From contig JAAONU010000001.1 of NCBI GenBank assembly GCA_012932295.1, forward strand, positions 20,398,120 through 20,462,119: a stretch of DNA of 64,000 nt, given 5' to 3'. Numbering within the stretch: position 1 is the stretch's first letter; each line of letters starts with the position of its first letter. The notes beneath the pieces were generated by a model. The model saw only the letters and a program-made list of their open reading frames with translations. It searched no databases and had not been told where the DNA came from. Made by a program: the position numbers and the translations under genes. This DNA is from Cyclina sinensis (lineage: Eukaryota; Mollusca; Bivalvia; Venerida; Veneridae). Below, piece after piece: positions 37,062 through 49,506 of the stretch.

Positions 37062-37676
37062 GTCGTATCTGATATAAAGCATAATCTTTGTCGTATTTGA
37101 ATTAAAGCATAATTTTGCTCGTATTTGATATAAAGCATAATCTTGGTCGTATTTGATATAAAGCATAATTTTGGTCGTATTTGATATAAAGCATAATCTT
37201 GGCCGTATTTAATATAAAGCATACTCTTGGTCGTATTTGATATAAAGTATAGTCTTGGTTGTATTTGATATAAAGCAAAATATTGGTCGTTTTTGATATA
37301 TAGCATAGTTTTGGTCGTATTTGATATAAAGCATAATCTTGGTCGTATTTGATATAAAGCATAATCTTGGTCGTATTTGATATAAAGCAAAATATTGGTC
37401 GTATTTGATATAAAGCATAATTTTGGTCGTATTTGATATAAAGCATAATCTTGGTCGTATTTGATATAAAGCATAATCTTGGTCGTATTTGATATAAAGC
37501 ATAATCTTGGTCGTATTTGATATAAAGCATAATCTTGGTCGTATTTGATATAAAGCATAATTTTGGTCGTATTTGATATAAAGCATAATCTTGGTAGTAT
37601 TTGATATACAGCATAATCTTGGTCGTATTTGATATAAAGCATAATTTTGGTCGTATTTGATAAAAAGCATACAAGC
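37062..37676 (-). repeat. 28-bp tandem array, about 22 copies
   Basis: The unit on the plus strand starts TTGGTCGTATTTGATATAAA and ends GCATAATC. A minority variant ends GCAAAATA (units near 37275 and 37390). Because 28 is not a multiple of three and the unit has no stop on the minus strand, all three minus-strand frames are open across the array and repeat every 28 residues. The three overlapping frames of 165-197 codons are therefore a property of the repeat, not genes. Confidence 0.92.
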
Positions 37677-39037
37677 TACGGTAATGTTGTACCTGCTTCT
37701 CATCAAGCTTTCCTCTGTCTTAAGCTAAAAAAATATTCCGGAAAATTCAAACACCGCGTTTTCCCATGATCCTTATGTGAATCGCTGTGCCAGTATAAAA
37801 GATTTCACTATTCCGAGCCTTGAAAATGATAAAAAATATAAACCAAGATTTATGTTTTAATATTTGATAAAATTAAACGCAAATAAAAGGTTACTACTTA
37901 AATTCATTGTAATGTTAAATATACTACCTGATTATGATTTAATAAAATATTTTTTAATTACCAATCAGCAGCCAAAATGGTTAGATCAGACTAATCAAGT
38001 TACTGTAGAAGTCAGATTTTTAATCAAATTAATTAACTACTTCTCAATTTTAATGGCACATACCCGAAAAAATCACAAATGATAAACTGCAAATGCATTT
38101 CATTTGCTCATTCTCCATTTCATAAAAAAAAATTTAAGTACAACGGCTATGTTTTTTTAAAGGGATTGCCAATATAAGGGTGTATTTAAAACACGCAGAA
38201 CGTATTTTAAAAATGTATTTAACAATCATATTTATTAGTTTTGTCATTGATTAAATTTAATAAAATAAATAAAGGACCCCTATTTTAAATGAAATCATGA
38301 ATGGAATATATGCAGTCATAGCACAAAAAGCATAAAAATCGTACCTGAATCTATAGTTGCAAAAATCCATACCATAATGAGCAAATACTTTAAGTCCAGC
38401 CACGCCATTTTACAAAATTGCAATGTATTGTATACATCGAGTTTATAGTTTATACATTCAAAATACTTGTATTTTCATAATTGTTATTCCATACGAAACG
38501 CGCTGAACGAAGCATACACGTCGTGTTATTTCACCCTAAGCGTGTTTAGTATAGCTTCTTTATATTATTTGATATTGCAGCAGAAAAACTTGAAAGAAAC
38601 GAAAACTTCTATTAAAGTAAGAGTTTTCCATTCGAGATATTCTTTAAGACTGGTTTAAGAATGCTTCCATTATTTCTATCCACGAAGCGGCAGTCTGTAG
38701 TGTATTGGTAAATCTGTAGAAGATGTGTATAGTTTCTTCTATTGTTTTCAGAGTAATGCTGATGCTGACCACAATGCTCGAGCTGCATTGGTTTTTGGTT
38801 CGATGAATGCCGTGCTCGCAAGAAAGTGTGAGGAAATATGTTATTCGATAATTAGGTTAAACTGCAGAAAAGGTAAAAAAAGGATGACCATGCGATGAAA
38901 TATTGTTTTTGTGGCAGTTGTATAAACCATTAATTCGTCATATGTCTTCCTGGTTTAAACGAAATGAAATAACACAGTTCATATATTAAAAGGTATGATA
39001 AGATTGCAAGAGCAAGAAGAACAGTATCTTAAATAGT
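37677..39037. other. Non-coding stretch
   Basis: No supported gene. The 37864-38082 and 38467-38658 frames lack recognisable domains. Confidence 0.45.
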
Positions 39038-40560
39038 GTCTAGTAGACTGGTTTTAGACAAATGATTAAAAGCCCACTTATTTTGAAGTTCTCTCGAGAA
39101 GTCTTTAAGATATTGTGTTTAGCTTTTTTGTGTTCTTTCTCATGATCTTTCATATTTTCCAGAAGAAGTGGTGAGATTTTCTTGCCAGAAACAATTTTAC
39201 TAATAGTTTTTTTTTCTAGTTTTTTAATTAACCTGCTTTTAATTTGCCTCAATTTGTTTTCTATTTCTTGAAAGATATTGACAGGTTGTGTGTCTGAATT
39301 AATAACAATACCACCAGGTACTGTGTCTTGGTTGCAATTGTCATTTTCATCACAAAAATAGACTTCAGCAGGAATAAAAAATTACTTAGGCACAGCTTCC
39401 TCATTCAAAGGATATATACCAGCTCTTTTAAATCCTGACTGAGAATTTTCAGAGCTCAGAGCCCTTGAATAAACCTTGCCTGCAGTTCACATTCATTTAA
39501 CCTGTTGATTGTTGCTGCAGTTTGCTTAATAAGTTTATGACATTCTGCATTATAAATACTTTGAAAAGGCCCATAACAAGTTACACCTAAAGGCTGAAGA
39601 AGATGTGATGTATGAGCAGGTAAGATAAACAGTATAATACCATGCTGACTTGCCCATTCATAGAGACCAACAGAAACATGTGTTTTATGATCATCTAGCA
39701 GGGGCAAAACTTTCTGTTCATCACAACCTAGTACATATTTCAAGAAATAAGATGTCAAGTACTGTCGGAAAATTTGGAGATTAGACCACTCAGATTCACT
39801 TACTGTGCAATCTGCTCCAGGAGATTTCCATTCAAGAGTTGTGGATTCATACGCTTTCCTCAGAAAATAAAAAAGGGTTTGAAAACTAGTTCCACTGGCA
39901 CTTATACCACTAATTACAGTCACAGTTTTTCCTTTGCCTGAAGTTACAGCCTAGGGATGAAAATCAGAACTAGCTACAATAAGAGGTGGTTGATGATTAA
40001 CTGTTAATCCTTCTTCATCAACATTAAAAATCAGATGAGGATTGTTTATAAAGTCATGCTCCTCTAAAGTATTTTTCAAATTTTCAAAAAAAAAACCCTG
40101 TTACCACAGCCTCTGGAGCAATTCTTGCGTGGGCATACTCTAAACCCATTGGTTTAAACAATTTGATTTCTGGCCAACGTTTGAGAAAACACCCGATCCA
40201 TTTGATTGTGAGTGAATTGTCCTTCTGACGTTTACCAATCTGCACAGCATAATCAGTGGCTATATCAACACATTCAGACCTTGTATAGCCATACCCAAGA
40301 CTTGCCGTAGTTTTAAAATGATTTTTGAGTCTGAACTCTTTATCCTTTGTAAAACGGGGAGATTTGCCATGAACTGCAGATTCATGATGAACCTTGCCTA
40401 ATACTCTGTCTTTCAAAGATGTAACTGGTACATTTCATGTAAGGGCAGCTTTCTTGACAGACATCCCATGATCTTTGCACTTCTGGTAGGCATTGGACAA
40501 GGCAGTCATAGAGTAGGTTCTGCCCTTCCTTAGTCTGATATGCTGTGGGAAAGTCTAAAA
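39038..40560 (-). pseudogene. Broken pogo/Tigger-type transposase
   Basis: Minus-strand remnant of a Tc1/mariner-superfamily (pogo/Tigger, CENP-B-like) cut-and-paste transposase, a DNA-binding protein with a DDE/D nuclease. In order it has a psq-type helix-turn-helix (RKGRTYSMTALSNAYQKC), a CENP-B-type helix-turn-helix (RFTKDKEFRLKNHF to KRWPEI) and the nuclease. The nuclease shows NVDEEGL (first Asp), VTVISGISASGT, LPLLDDHKTH (second Asp) and PAHTSHLLQPLG. The family reads LLQPLD at the last position, so the third catalytic Asp is Gly here. Breaks: TGA at 40434-40436, a frame change at the ten-A run 40086-40095, TAG at 39951-39953, a frame change near 39456-39466, and TAA at 39382-39384. A lysine-rich C-terminal tail reads on to about 39040. 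I found no certain terminal inverted repeats. It cannot encode an active enzyme. Confidence 0.85.
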
Positions 40561-42406
40561 AAGTTTCATTTTGTTACAAGAACGATCACTGAAACTGAAT
40601 AGTCATTGCCTAAAGTAATTTGTAATACGATCACGTGATTATCATTTATTGTTGACAGAAGCAGACGTACATTATAAATTTCAAGTATTAAATGAAAAAG
40701 AAAGCTTATTAAGCAAGGATTTCTATGGTAATGTAAGTTATTATTATTTTCCCCCCTCATATCTGCGGAAAAATCATGCTGCGCGGAAATACTACTATAG
40801 TATATTTCCCACGGTCTACGCATGCGCGACGAAAAATTGTGTATCATTTAAAAAATAAATCATCTTGCCAATGTTAATGTGATATTCAAGAATACTGTAC
40901 TTTGCTTGAAACAACCCGCTTTCTGTACAGTGTCCTCTTCACTTCTTTCTTTTGTTTTAATGGCAACGAAACGGTTATTTGCCCCTGATGTTATTATAAC
41001 AGAAATATTTGTGGAAGGTAAATACCAATACAGATATATTTCTATCACTTTTTATGATTCCCCGAGTTTTAATTTACCGATTATTATTGTTTACACTATT
41101 TTGTTTTCTTCAAACGTTGTGAGAGGCATACAATCACAAAAGAATCTCACGCTTGGTAGGATTCGAACCATGACGTTCTCCATTATGAATATAAGGTTTC
41201 CTGTGTACTAAGTGAGAATGTATCATATCATAATTATGTTTAACATAGATTTTAAGATGAATAAAAACGTTTTTGTCATTTTGTTGTTTCATATAATGTT
41301 CTCCCTCTAAAATGCTTACAGTGTAGTAACGTAATTTTGAAATCTGCGATGTCAGCTTAGAATATTGGCGTTTAATCCAGTATCATTTGTCTTAAAAGGA
41401 AACAAGAAAGACGAACACAAGAATTTGTGGTTTTTGCAAAATTATCTCTAGATATTTCAAAAAGATCATATCGGTAATCATTCACTGATCTGATTTTTAA
41501 CAATAGAATTCAATTCACGAGCAAAATGTTTAATTTATCTTTAAAGCGATTATGTGGTGGCCTGCTTCAAAAATTAAACAATAAGGACCTGTGATTTTAA
41601 AACAATTTAAAATGGCTAAGAAGCATCCAAATATTTAAGAAATAATATTCTTTTTTCTTTTTTGGTTTCAGGCGTTTCTACCCTTAAAGGTTATGTCGAG
41701 TCTTTTATGTCGGCTGATCGGGCCAAAGAGCAGCTGCATTTTCGCAGAAACAACTTGAAGACTATGCCGAGTGACCGCCTAGTTCAGTAGCCCGAGGGCC
41801 GGGTCACCTGATGTGATCTTCGAATGATACTTTTTTGCAAACATCTATTATGTACTATTTTATAGCAAAATTATTTTTCCATTTTTATTTTAACGGTATT
41901 TCGGAGCAAACAGCTGATGATGTAAATGTGTAATCAGTATGTCTGTTAATAAGACAGCTAAGGGAATCCAGTGACACATCCTATATAAGAGGTGTAAAAG
42001 CACGTTACTTTACATGGATACAAAACGTTTGATAGCTTATGTAGTTTTCAACAAAGCGTGCTCCTAAACCCCCTTAAAGGATGTGTAAAGCGACGCCCTT
42101 GAATCCGCAATGTTTATAGTCACTCTGACGTTACGCTGACGTCATCGGCTATTGTTTAATATTTTAAAAAAGCAAATTGAAATGTTTTGCTTTAAAGATA
42201 TTCACATAACAAAATACGTCATGAATTGGAAGTTTGGATCGGCTGAAATACATTGAAATTTCTACTAATGTTTTTGAAACCATCGAGGTTTTATCATTTA
42301 CAAATATGCCGTAGTGCAAAAAAAGAAAAGCAGTCAAACTTAACCGTATAACAACAGGAAATTAATTTTGTATCAGATATAAAAGGAGAAAACTAGTAAT
42401 ATGAGT
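40561..42406. other. Non-coding stretch
   Basis: No supported gene. A single B-box-like GGTTCGAATCC on the minus strand at ~41160-41172 has no matching A box or cloverleaf. Confidence 0.4.
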
Positions 42407-42549
42407 AGCACAACTCTCCTCAGCTAAATGTATCATTAAGTCAAGCACAACTCCTCAGCTAAATGTATCTTTAAGTCAAGCACAACTCCTCAGCTAAATG
42501 TATCTTTAAGTCAAGCACAACTCCTCAGCTAAATGTATCTTTAAGTCAA
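42407..42549 (+). repeat. 35-bp minisatellite, 4 copies
   Basis: Unit AGCACAACTCCTCAGCTAAA followed by TGTATCTTTAAGTCA. The first copy carries a 2-base insertion and TATCATT for TATCTTT; the last three are essentially identical, so the array looks young. Confidence 0.9.
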
Positions 42550-43856
42550 ATGAAAAAATCGTTACACGTCATACTTTTTCCATTATCTCTAGATCAAATC
42601 GTCCTCCAGGCTATTGAAGAATCGCATTTCCAAGTTAAAGGAAACTGTTGAAAAGACAGATTCTTATTCATTGTGCTTAGGCAGTCTTGAAATACTGCAA
42701 CAGACTTTAGCAAATGTTTCGCAAAAGTTTAAAAGACAAATTTAAACAACTAACTCGTTTAAGGCCATTCGGTCAATTGATATTGCACAGAGTTATAAAA
42801 GATTGGACAACTGAAATTGGAGTTGATAGAAGTTATAATTAAGTCCATTAATTTTAAAAGTTTAACCTGTTCTAAATGAATTGCAGTATATTCAGAACGT
42901 TTTACTACAGCAAACATAAGTTTGCTCCTGTTCATATACACTTATTTCCTAAAATTTGTTGCCTAGTTACATTGTTACTGGAGTGATTTGTACTTAAACA
43001 GGCAATATATGAAACCTTTGAACATACTGGTTTCTTGTTAGTATTTTAAAGATAAGCATAAGATAGTTCACATTGTCTTTATGCCATTTACTGAACTAGT
43101 GAACAGAAATAGTCATTTTGTGTCACATAATAGGGCATGTTTAGAAACAAACACGGATATTTACAGAAAAGGAATAGTAAAATATGTCTCTCCAGATGGT
43201 AAACACCGATTTGATTTACAACGGAATTTTAAATATTACGTCTACATTTTCTATATTCAAAACACGCTGATATTAAATCCTGATTTAGATACAAATTCCC
43301 TGGAGTTCTACAAGATAGGTTTGAAACTTTTATTAAAACTGCAAAACAATAAGAAAACAATCCAAGTTTAATTTGATGTAATAAGTACTTTTTTGACTAT
43401 GTAGAACAGAAAACGTGAAATACAAAGTATTCAAGAGGTGATAACAGCAAACATTTTGTTGAATTTGACCTTAGATCTAGCTCAAATGTGTAAGTAATAG
43501 AAAACAAGGTGTGTATTCACTTTTGTTACATATATTTCCTTTTCAAATCTCAGAAACATGAGAATATAAAATCAAAACTTAAACCATATGGTATAATCTT
43601 TTTCATTCTTAATCAATGGAGCTTGGTTGAAAAGAAGATTATTTTATATGAGTGGATTTTGTCTTTCCTTCTTGCATACATAACAACAAGTCATCGAATC
43701 TGTTTAAGACCCTAAATTCTGTATTATGACTATTATTGTAAATATATGTTGTTCATACTTTTTTTCAAAATTCAAAATGATTAAGTTAAAGTAAATAAAT
43801 ATTTATTTAACGAATCAAAGCATTTAACCCTTAGCTACAGAGGCACAGAGGTGACA
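42550..43856. other. Non-coding stretch
   Basis: The 96-codon plus frame at 43081-43371 has no domain I recognise, so I do not call it a gene. Confidence 0.4.
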
Positions 43857-44935
43857 TGCACAACTCTTTTTATACGCCCGTTTGAAAAAAAAACGGGTCA
43901 TATTATGGAAACGTCTATGGCGGTCGGGTGGGCTGGCTGGTGAGCGGGCAGCGTCTATTTTGTCCAGAGTATATCTTCTGCATCCATGAAGGAATTTTAG
44001 TATTACTTGACACAAATGTTCAACATCATAAGACGTAGTGTCGCACGCATAAACCAGGTATCTAGGTTAAAGATCAAGGACACATAGAGATCAGTTGAAA
44101 ACGTTTGTCCGGAGTAGAACTTGTACATGCTTTAAGATATTTTAATTTAACTTGGCACAAATGTTCAATATTGTTAGGCGGGGTGTCGCGCGCAAAATTC
44201 AGGTCCCTGTGGCCAAGGTCAAGGTCACACATAGAGGTCAAAGTTCAGATGAAAATATGTGTATGGACCATTTAGTCATCACGATTTAAGGGAATCTAAT
44301 ACAAATGTTCACCATCTTGAGACGGAGGATTACACGCATAAACCATTGTCAGATGACACAAATTTACTAAAATCTTATTATACTGTTTGTGTACATATAT
44401 TTGGTTTATCATACATTTCATACATTTATCAAAAATGCATGAAATAATTACTTCAGTAAATGTACTTGTTCTTAAATTACAACCGTCTGCCTTTAAATAA
44501 AGAGTTACTTTCTTTGGTTGCCAAGTTTCATTTACATCTCAGTACAGAAGCTAATATACGCCAGTCTGAAACAAGAATGAATGTTTACATGCTTTGAGAG
44601 TTTATAATTTAGATATGCACAAACGTTCATTATTATCAGACAGAATGCCATGTGCAAAATTCAAGCCCCTGTATAATTTCATGTACTTCAGATCTGGTAT
44701 AAATTCATGCTTACAATTTTGTCTGAATGTTAATTTTCATTGCAATTATCCCTTTCTTGGACTCATATACTAATTTATTTTCAAGCTCATTTAAAATGTA
44801 TGTTTCATTATTCAGCGCTAGGAATAGTCAAACTTGCTTCCCTACTTACACCTCTTTTTATCCATTATGCCTGCATCTTCACTAAAGGTTTTTGAGACGG
44901 GCGTATTTTGTGACAATGGCACCCTTGTTTTATAT
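43857..44935 (+). repeat. Mollusc-type interspersed repeat, about 1.1 kb
   Basis: Begins near TATACGCCCGTTTG followed by AAACGGGTCATATTA (a short hairpin), passes through GGCGGTCGGGTGGGC, and carries repeated phrases ACACAAATGTTCA, GGTGTCGCGCGCAAAATTC and AAGGTCAAGGTCACAC. It ends GACGGGCGTATTTTGTGAC, then TGGCACCCTTG near 44927. The start (CGCCCGT) and end (ACGGGCG) words are inverted, hinting at transposon ends. From memory this phrase set is highly repeated in bivalve genomes. It has internal sub-duplications and no intact open frame. Confidence 0.6.
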
Positions 44936-44940
44936 TGCTC

Positions 44941-45045
44941 TTCTCTTTTTTTATCTCGTTTCAACGAGATACTTACCGGTAGGAACGACTTATTATGTCG
45001 TGACAAGGAGTACTTAAGTCGTGGGAACGAGATAAAAAAAGAGAA
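44941..45045. mobile_element. 105-bp MITE with perfect 20-bp inverted ends
   Basis: TTCTCTTTTTTTATCTCGTT at 44941-44960 is the exact complement of 45026-45045. The interior repeats ACGAGAT and ACGACTT/AAGTCGT words. No clear target-site duplication flanks it. It lies 6-14 bases after the end of the 1.1 kb repeat, so it is nested beside or within it. Confidence 0.7.
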
Positions 45046-45163
45046 ATGCAAATCTGAAAAAAGTAATGCATTTGAAAGAAGAGTAGCGCAATAAAAAAAT
45101 CAGAATCATGTTATAAAAACAAAGAACAGTGCATGTTAGGTATGTCGAGGGTACGACTTACTG

Positions 45164-45327
45164 TATAAAGCTGTGTAGTCAATGTACAATGATCTTGTAT
45201 AAAGCTGTGTAGTCAATGTACGATGATCTTGTATAAAGCTGTGTAGTCAGTGTACGATGATCTTGTATAAAGCTGTGTAGTCAATGTACGATGATCTTGT
45301 ATAAAGCTGTGTAGTCAATGTACGATG
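45164..45327 (+). repeat. 34-bp minisatellite, 5 copies
   Basis: Unit TATAAAGCTGTGTAGTCAAT followed by GTACGATGATCTTG, starting at 45164, 45198, 45232, 45266 and 45300. Copies differ at only one or two positions, so the array is young. Confidence 0.9.
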
Positions 45328-46959
45328 CATCAAGACAGACGAGGTACGGTCATAAACTTTCACGTGATAGGCAATGAAATACTGATCTTTCCTCTTTCTA
45401 ATTCGCCAAAGGGGTCATTTTCCTCTGCATAGTCTACTGGCAATTTACAAACAGTAAAATACGTTATCTAGCCACAATTGACAGTTCATTTTGCAAGTGA
45501 GAGACAAGGATTTGTTTCTTATTCAGTGCATATCGTGGTTGATATAAGGTGTGTAAATAAAAAAAACCTACAGTACTTATTTAGGAAATCCATAATACGT
45601 CAACACTCACTTCTCTAACCAAATAAATGACAAACTGTTATAGATTATTTGAGTCCGTGTTTCTATATAATTCCATATAAAGTGGTGCCGCAGTACGTTG
45701 CTAGTATTATTTACTTACAATCGGAGAATTAAAAAAAGACGTAAACTGTTAATGCGATTCGAAAACAAAAACCATTTTTGTAAATGTTTGGTTGAAGTAG
45801 ACAATGTATAACTTGTAAAGGAAGTTTAATGAAATTTCAAAGATCAAGACACAAAACGATGAGACATTTGACTTTCGAAACCACGTAATTTCATGTTCCG
45901 ATGCGAATACCATTTAAGATAAAGAAAAAATGAGACTCGGACGAGAGGTCGAAATAGGACAACAAAAAATTAAAAAGAAAGAGATGTTAAAAGGTTATTT
46001 CTGAAATATAAGTCGTCCCTTTTGCATTCTTCTTGGTGTTCCATGTCCACGGTAACAGGTTTTTCTTGGGAAGAAAGACACAATACGATATTGTCGATTG
46101 AATCAGAGCTGCTTGGAACGTTTATTTTAACTCACTTTTGAACCTATTTTTTAACAATATTTTATAGCTAAAAGAAGTAGGTAAAGGTTTTGTTTACAGG
46201 AATCATGGTCGTTTAAAAGTAAAGAACAAACTTTTATAAATTTTCACTATTTTAATTTTTCATGTTTTTTTCTAAATGTTCAGTGAATAAAACAATCCTT
46301 AAATTCCTAAACGTATAACCGATGGAATTTGTAAATCTTGTATTCTTTTGTTCAGTTTGATTGAATCAGAATTTGATAAAGCCAATACAAGATATTATAC
46401 ACACAAGTGAAAAGTGGAAAATGTAGGATTAGACATTTAATTTGCAATAATGAGACAGAACAAAAACTGCGTTTAAAAAACAAACTACATTTTAAGATAT
46501 TAACCAGATGTTACCTGTACAAAGTTTAGAAACAAATGTTCTCTTTCGCTTCGAATGAATGTGCTCATTACTGTATTTCCATTTGTCAAAAAAAAATCAT
46601 ACTGATGTTACGTTAAATGACAGATATATCAAAATTGCACCTGTCTTAGTTAATTGAGTCTTTAAGTTTGTAATAGAGGAAAAACAAATGCTTCGTGCCA
46701 CATTAAGTGCACCTGCTATTCTTTTCCTAATGTTATAACACGTAATTTATACTACGCATATATACCGTATGGCCAAATTATGAAAGCAATTAAGCTAATG
46801 ATAAAGTGTTTGCTTCATTACGTGTGTTTCATTACAGTTTCCATGAAAATCGGGTAAACTTGCTGTTTCATTCGGTTTTTGGTTGAGATTGTGTAAGTAG
46901 ATGATGTTATGTCTCCCGACAAAACGAGCAAATAAAATTGATATTTTCATACTTCTTGC
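45328..46959. other. Non-coding stretch
   Basis: No supported gene or repeat seen. Confidence 0.45.
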
Positions 46960-47170
46960 TTTAACCCTTCCCAAGCTAAATATCTAAATGGACTTGTCCT
47001 TCATTCAATGTGGACGGATCCATTAATTGATATGGGGGTACTTATTAAGATTTGCTCTCTGAATAGCGAATAATGTCGACCTTGATCAGACTGCACGGAC
47101 TGCAAGGCTGATCTTGGTCTGCACTTGTTGCAAAAGCAAGATCAAAGCCTCCAGAACGGTACGGGTTAAA
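46960..47170. mobile_element. TTAA-flanked MITE (piggyBac-like ends)
   Basis: Left end TTTAACCC (46960-46967) and right end GGGTTAAA (47163-47170) are inverted, with TTAA at both borders. The interior reads TGATCAGACTGCACGGACTG, then GGCTGATCTTGGTCTGCACT. From memory this is the core of a MITE found in very many bivalve sequences. The TTAA border with CCC ends is the hallmark of piggyBac-type insertion. 211 bp, non-coding. Confidence 0.7.
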
Positions 47171-47982
47171 TGAGGAATTGCAAAAAAGCTAAACATAAAT
47201 TTCCTCTTGAGACAGACAAAGTAGATTCTTTCTTTTTTTTACATTGTTCTTTTATATTTCATTCTAACGTAATAGCAACATTGTTATAGTGAAAGCTGCC
47301 TCATAGCAATTAAGCTGAATGAATGTGGGGCGAATGAAGTCTCCTTATATACAGAATTACTGCACGTGCGATATTTTTATTTAATTTTTTTGGAGCTGTC
47401 ATAGAATAATTATTTCTGCAGCAGAATATTTAGAATATTGCTAGGAATTTAGGAATTGTTCTATTCTAGAGAGGAGATTATGATGGTATGCTACGATCAC
47501 TTTAAAAATAGAACAGATTACACTGTCGTGTTGTCTTGAACTGATTTTTTGGACATATTTTAACGCAGTTCCTGAAAACAAGGGTGCCTTGTCTCGAGCG
47601 CCAACAATCTTTACTCTTTGAATTAATTAGTCTTAGTAACAGCCAGTCAATGTATTTACGGTACGATTATGAAATCTAATAGAGAAACATCCAAAAAGTA
47701 TCAAAATAATTACTGATACCTGAAATGTTGCGGACGACAAGGGTAAAGATTTGTGAATTAAAGGTACCGGTTTTGGTATAATTTTCGTAGGTAAACAGTG
47801 CGCTTTGAGTTTTAATAATAGTGTAATCAATGAGGACTATATAATAGTACAGTAAAATGTATAACAAGCACCGCGTTTAAAATATTCTATTTATTTGACA
47901 AGGAATGGCACACAACAATTATCTTCATTTCTTTAAAGTTGGGCTCAGTCACAAACGACATTCGTAATAATATTATTACTGC
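47171..47982. other. Non-coding stretch
   Basis: No supported gene. The minus frames at 47633-47867 lack domains. Confidence 0.4.
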
Positions 47983-48150
47983 TTAGGCCACACCAAAATG
48001 ATATCCTGTTCGTCGGATTTCCCGCATCAATTTTCGAAGAAATGAAAAAAATATATTTTATTTTTTTTCTCACCGCCCGCTCCTGTCGTAAAATTTACAC
48101 TGGGTCGAAATCGCCCGGTGCGAAAAAAAAATATTACTTTTGATTGTAAT
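47983..48150 (+). repeat. Dispersed 'GGCCACACCAAA' repeat, plus orientation
   Basis: Starts TAGGCCACACCAAAATGATA, continues with a CTGTTCGTCGGATTT word and then a T-rich stretch and CCGCCCGCTCC. The complement of 50431-50568 shows the same order of words, so this is one family in two orientations. The right border is uncertain. Confidence 0.55.
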
Positions 48151-49506
48151 TTATAGTGCAAATTTCTATAGAAAATGTTCTTCGGTTTAATACTCAGTTA
48201 CGCGACGCGATTATCACTATTCCGCGCGGTAGAGACCCGTTACTGGGCGTTCGGTAATGATTTGCTCGATTACCAAATTGAATGTCGTATTTTGGATCAC
48301 ATCATAAATCAAGTTGGCTCCCTTTAAAAAGTAAGCCAAAGAGAGGTCAGCAGCTGTCGTCACTGAAAGAATGAATCTACTTGTTTCCAAGATCATTTTG
48401 AATTTTTAAACCGTTCTGTGACTTAAATAATTATAAAAACTAGTAACCTAACTATTATTAATAGTAAATACATTATTAGGCAAAATGACCGAAACTGACT
48501 ATAATTTAGTTATTTCAAATGTTTTTTTTTTTGTTTTTTTTATAGCGGCGTATCTATCATTTAAATAAATGGAACAAATTAAGATAACATCATGTATTTC
48601 ATACCTTGTAGAATCGTGGGGATCTTCTTATATGCCCCTAAGGCTTTACTCCCCCCTCTTTTACAACAATGCATGTAGTTGTTGAATCCAGAACTCCCAT
48701 GTTAATCTGCTGCTGTTTTAGGCTCATTAAGTTTTGTTTTCCCTTTCAAGCTTTTATTACACTTTTCTTAGTCCAAATGTTTTACAAAATAATCAGCGAT
48801 AGTATCTGTTAAGCTGGACTAAATATTAAAAGGGCGTAAATTTGATCCAAAATCGAGGAAATGGAATTGTCAAATGCCCTTAAGTTCGTAAAATAATATA
48901 TCCATTTTTTCATGACCATGACTAAATATTGATTTGTTCAACAGGCTGATGAGTTTCTCAGAAAAAAAATGCATTTTAGAATTTGTAGTTTTTACAAAGT
49001 AGCATGCATTATAAGAAATGCATCCCTATAATTGTATTTTTTGTGTTTAGTTAAGGGAATACAAAATTATTCTGTACGTTCTGTTCATAATGGACCGTTT
49101 TATCCATGGGCCGTTTTGACCCGATGTTAAATTTTGGTTTCGTTTAAATAAATTCGTATTATGATTCGCAGCATGCGCATAACTATCTTTGTAGACTGGT
49201 TTTCATTTTTTTAGACTTAATATGAGATCATTAACTAAAATTTGATACGCAAAAATGGATGCCGCCAGCAATTAAAGCCAACACTGTGGAGAGGTCTGAT
49301 GACCTCTCCAATAACAAAGGAAAATGGCCTCTTACGTGTTTGTTGTTTCCTGTCGCGAGGCTGTTGACAATAAAGCCATTTTTCCACCGACTGCAGTAGA
49401 AATACCTCTTTATGCAGACTTCAACGAACTGTTCAGAGCTGAAGCCGTCCGTGTATTGTAATTTAAATTTGTCTGGAGCATTTCTCCAAAAGTGTTTCAT
49501 CTAGCA
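48151..49506. other. Mostly non-coding; weak minus-strand open frame at 49231-49500
   Basis: The 89-codon minus frame at 49231-49500 is less AT-rich than its surroundings and contains a good donor-like GTAAGAG after ...GNNKH. I recognise no domain and no acceptor or partner exon, so it is left as a possibility only. Confidence 0.3.

Noticed and set aside
37049..37706. Three overlapping minus-strand frames of 165-197 codons
   Set aside because: They are the three reading frames of a 28-bp tandem repeat with no stop codons; periodicity alone explains them.
41140..41215. Perfect B box GGTTCGAATCC on the minus strand, possible tRNA
   Set aside because: The T-arm pairs only two bases, there is no A box, and only a five-base acceptor-like pairing can be made. 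Too weak for a tRNA or SINE call.
43081..43371. 96-codon plus-strand frame starting with ATG
   Set aside because: AT-rich like its surroundings, low-complexity end, no family resemblance and no promoter or splice signals.
49231..49500. 89-codon minus frame with internal donor-like GTAAGAG
   Set aside because: No recognised domain and no partner exon; noted only in the stretch description.
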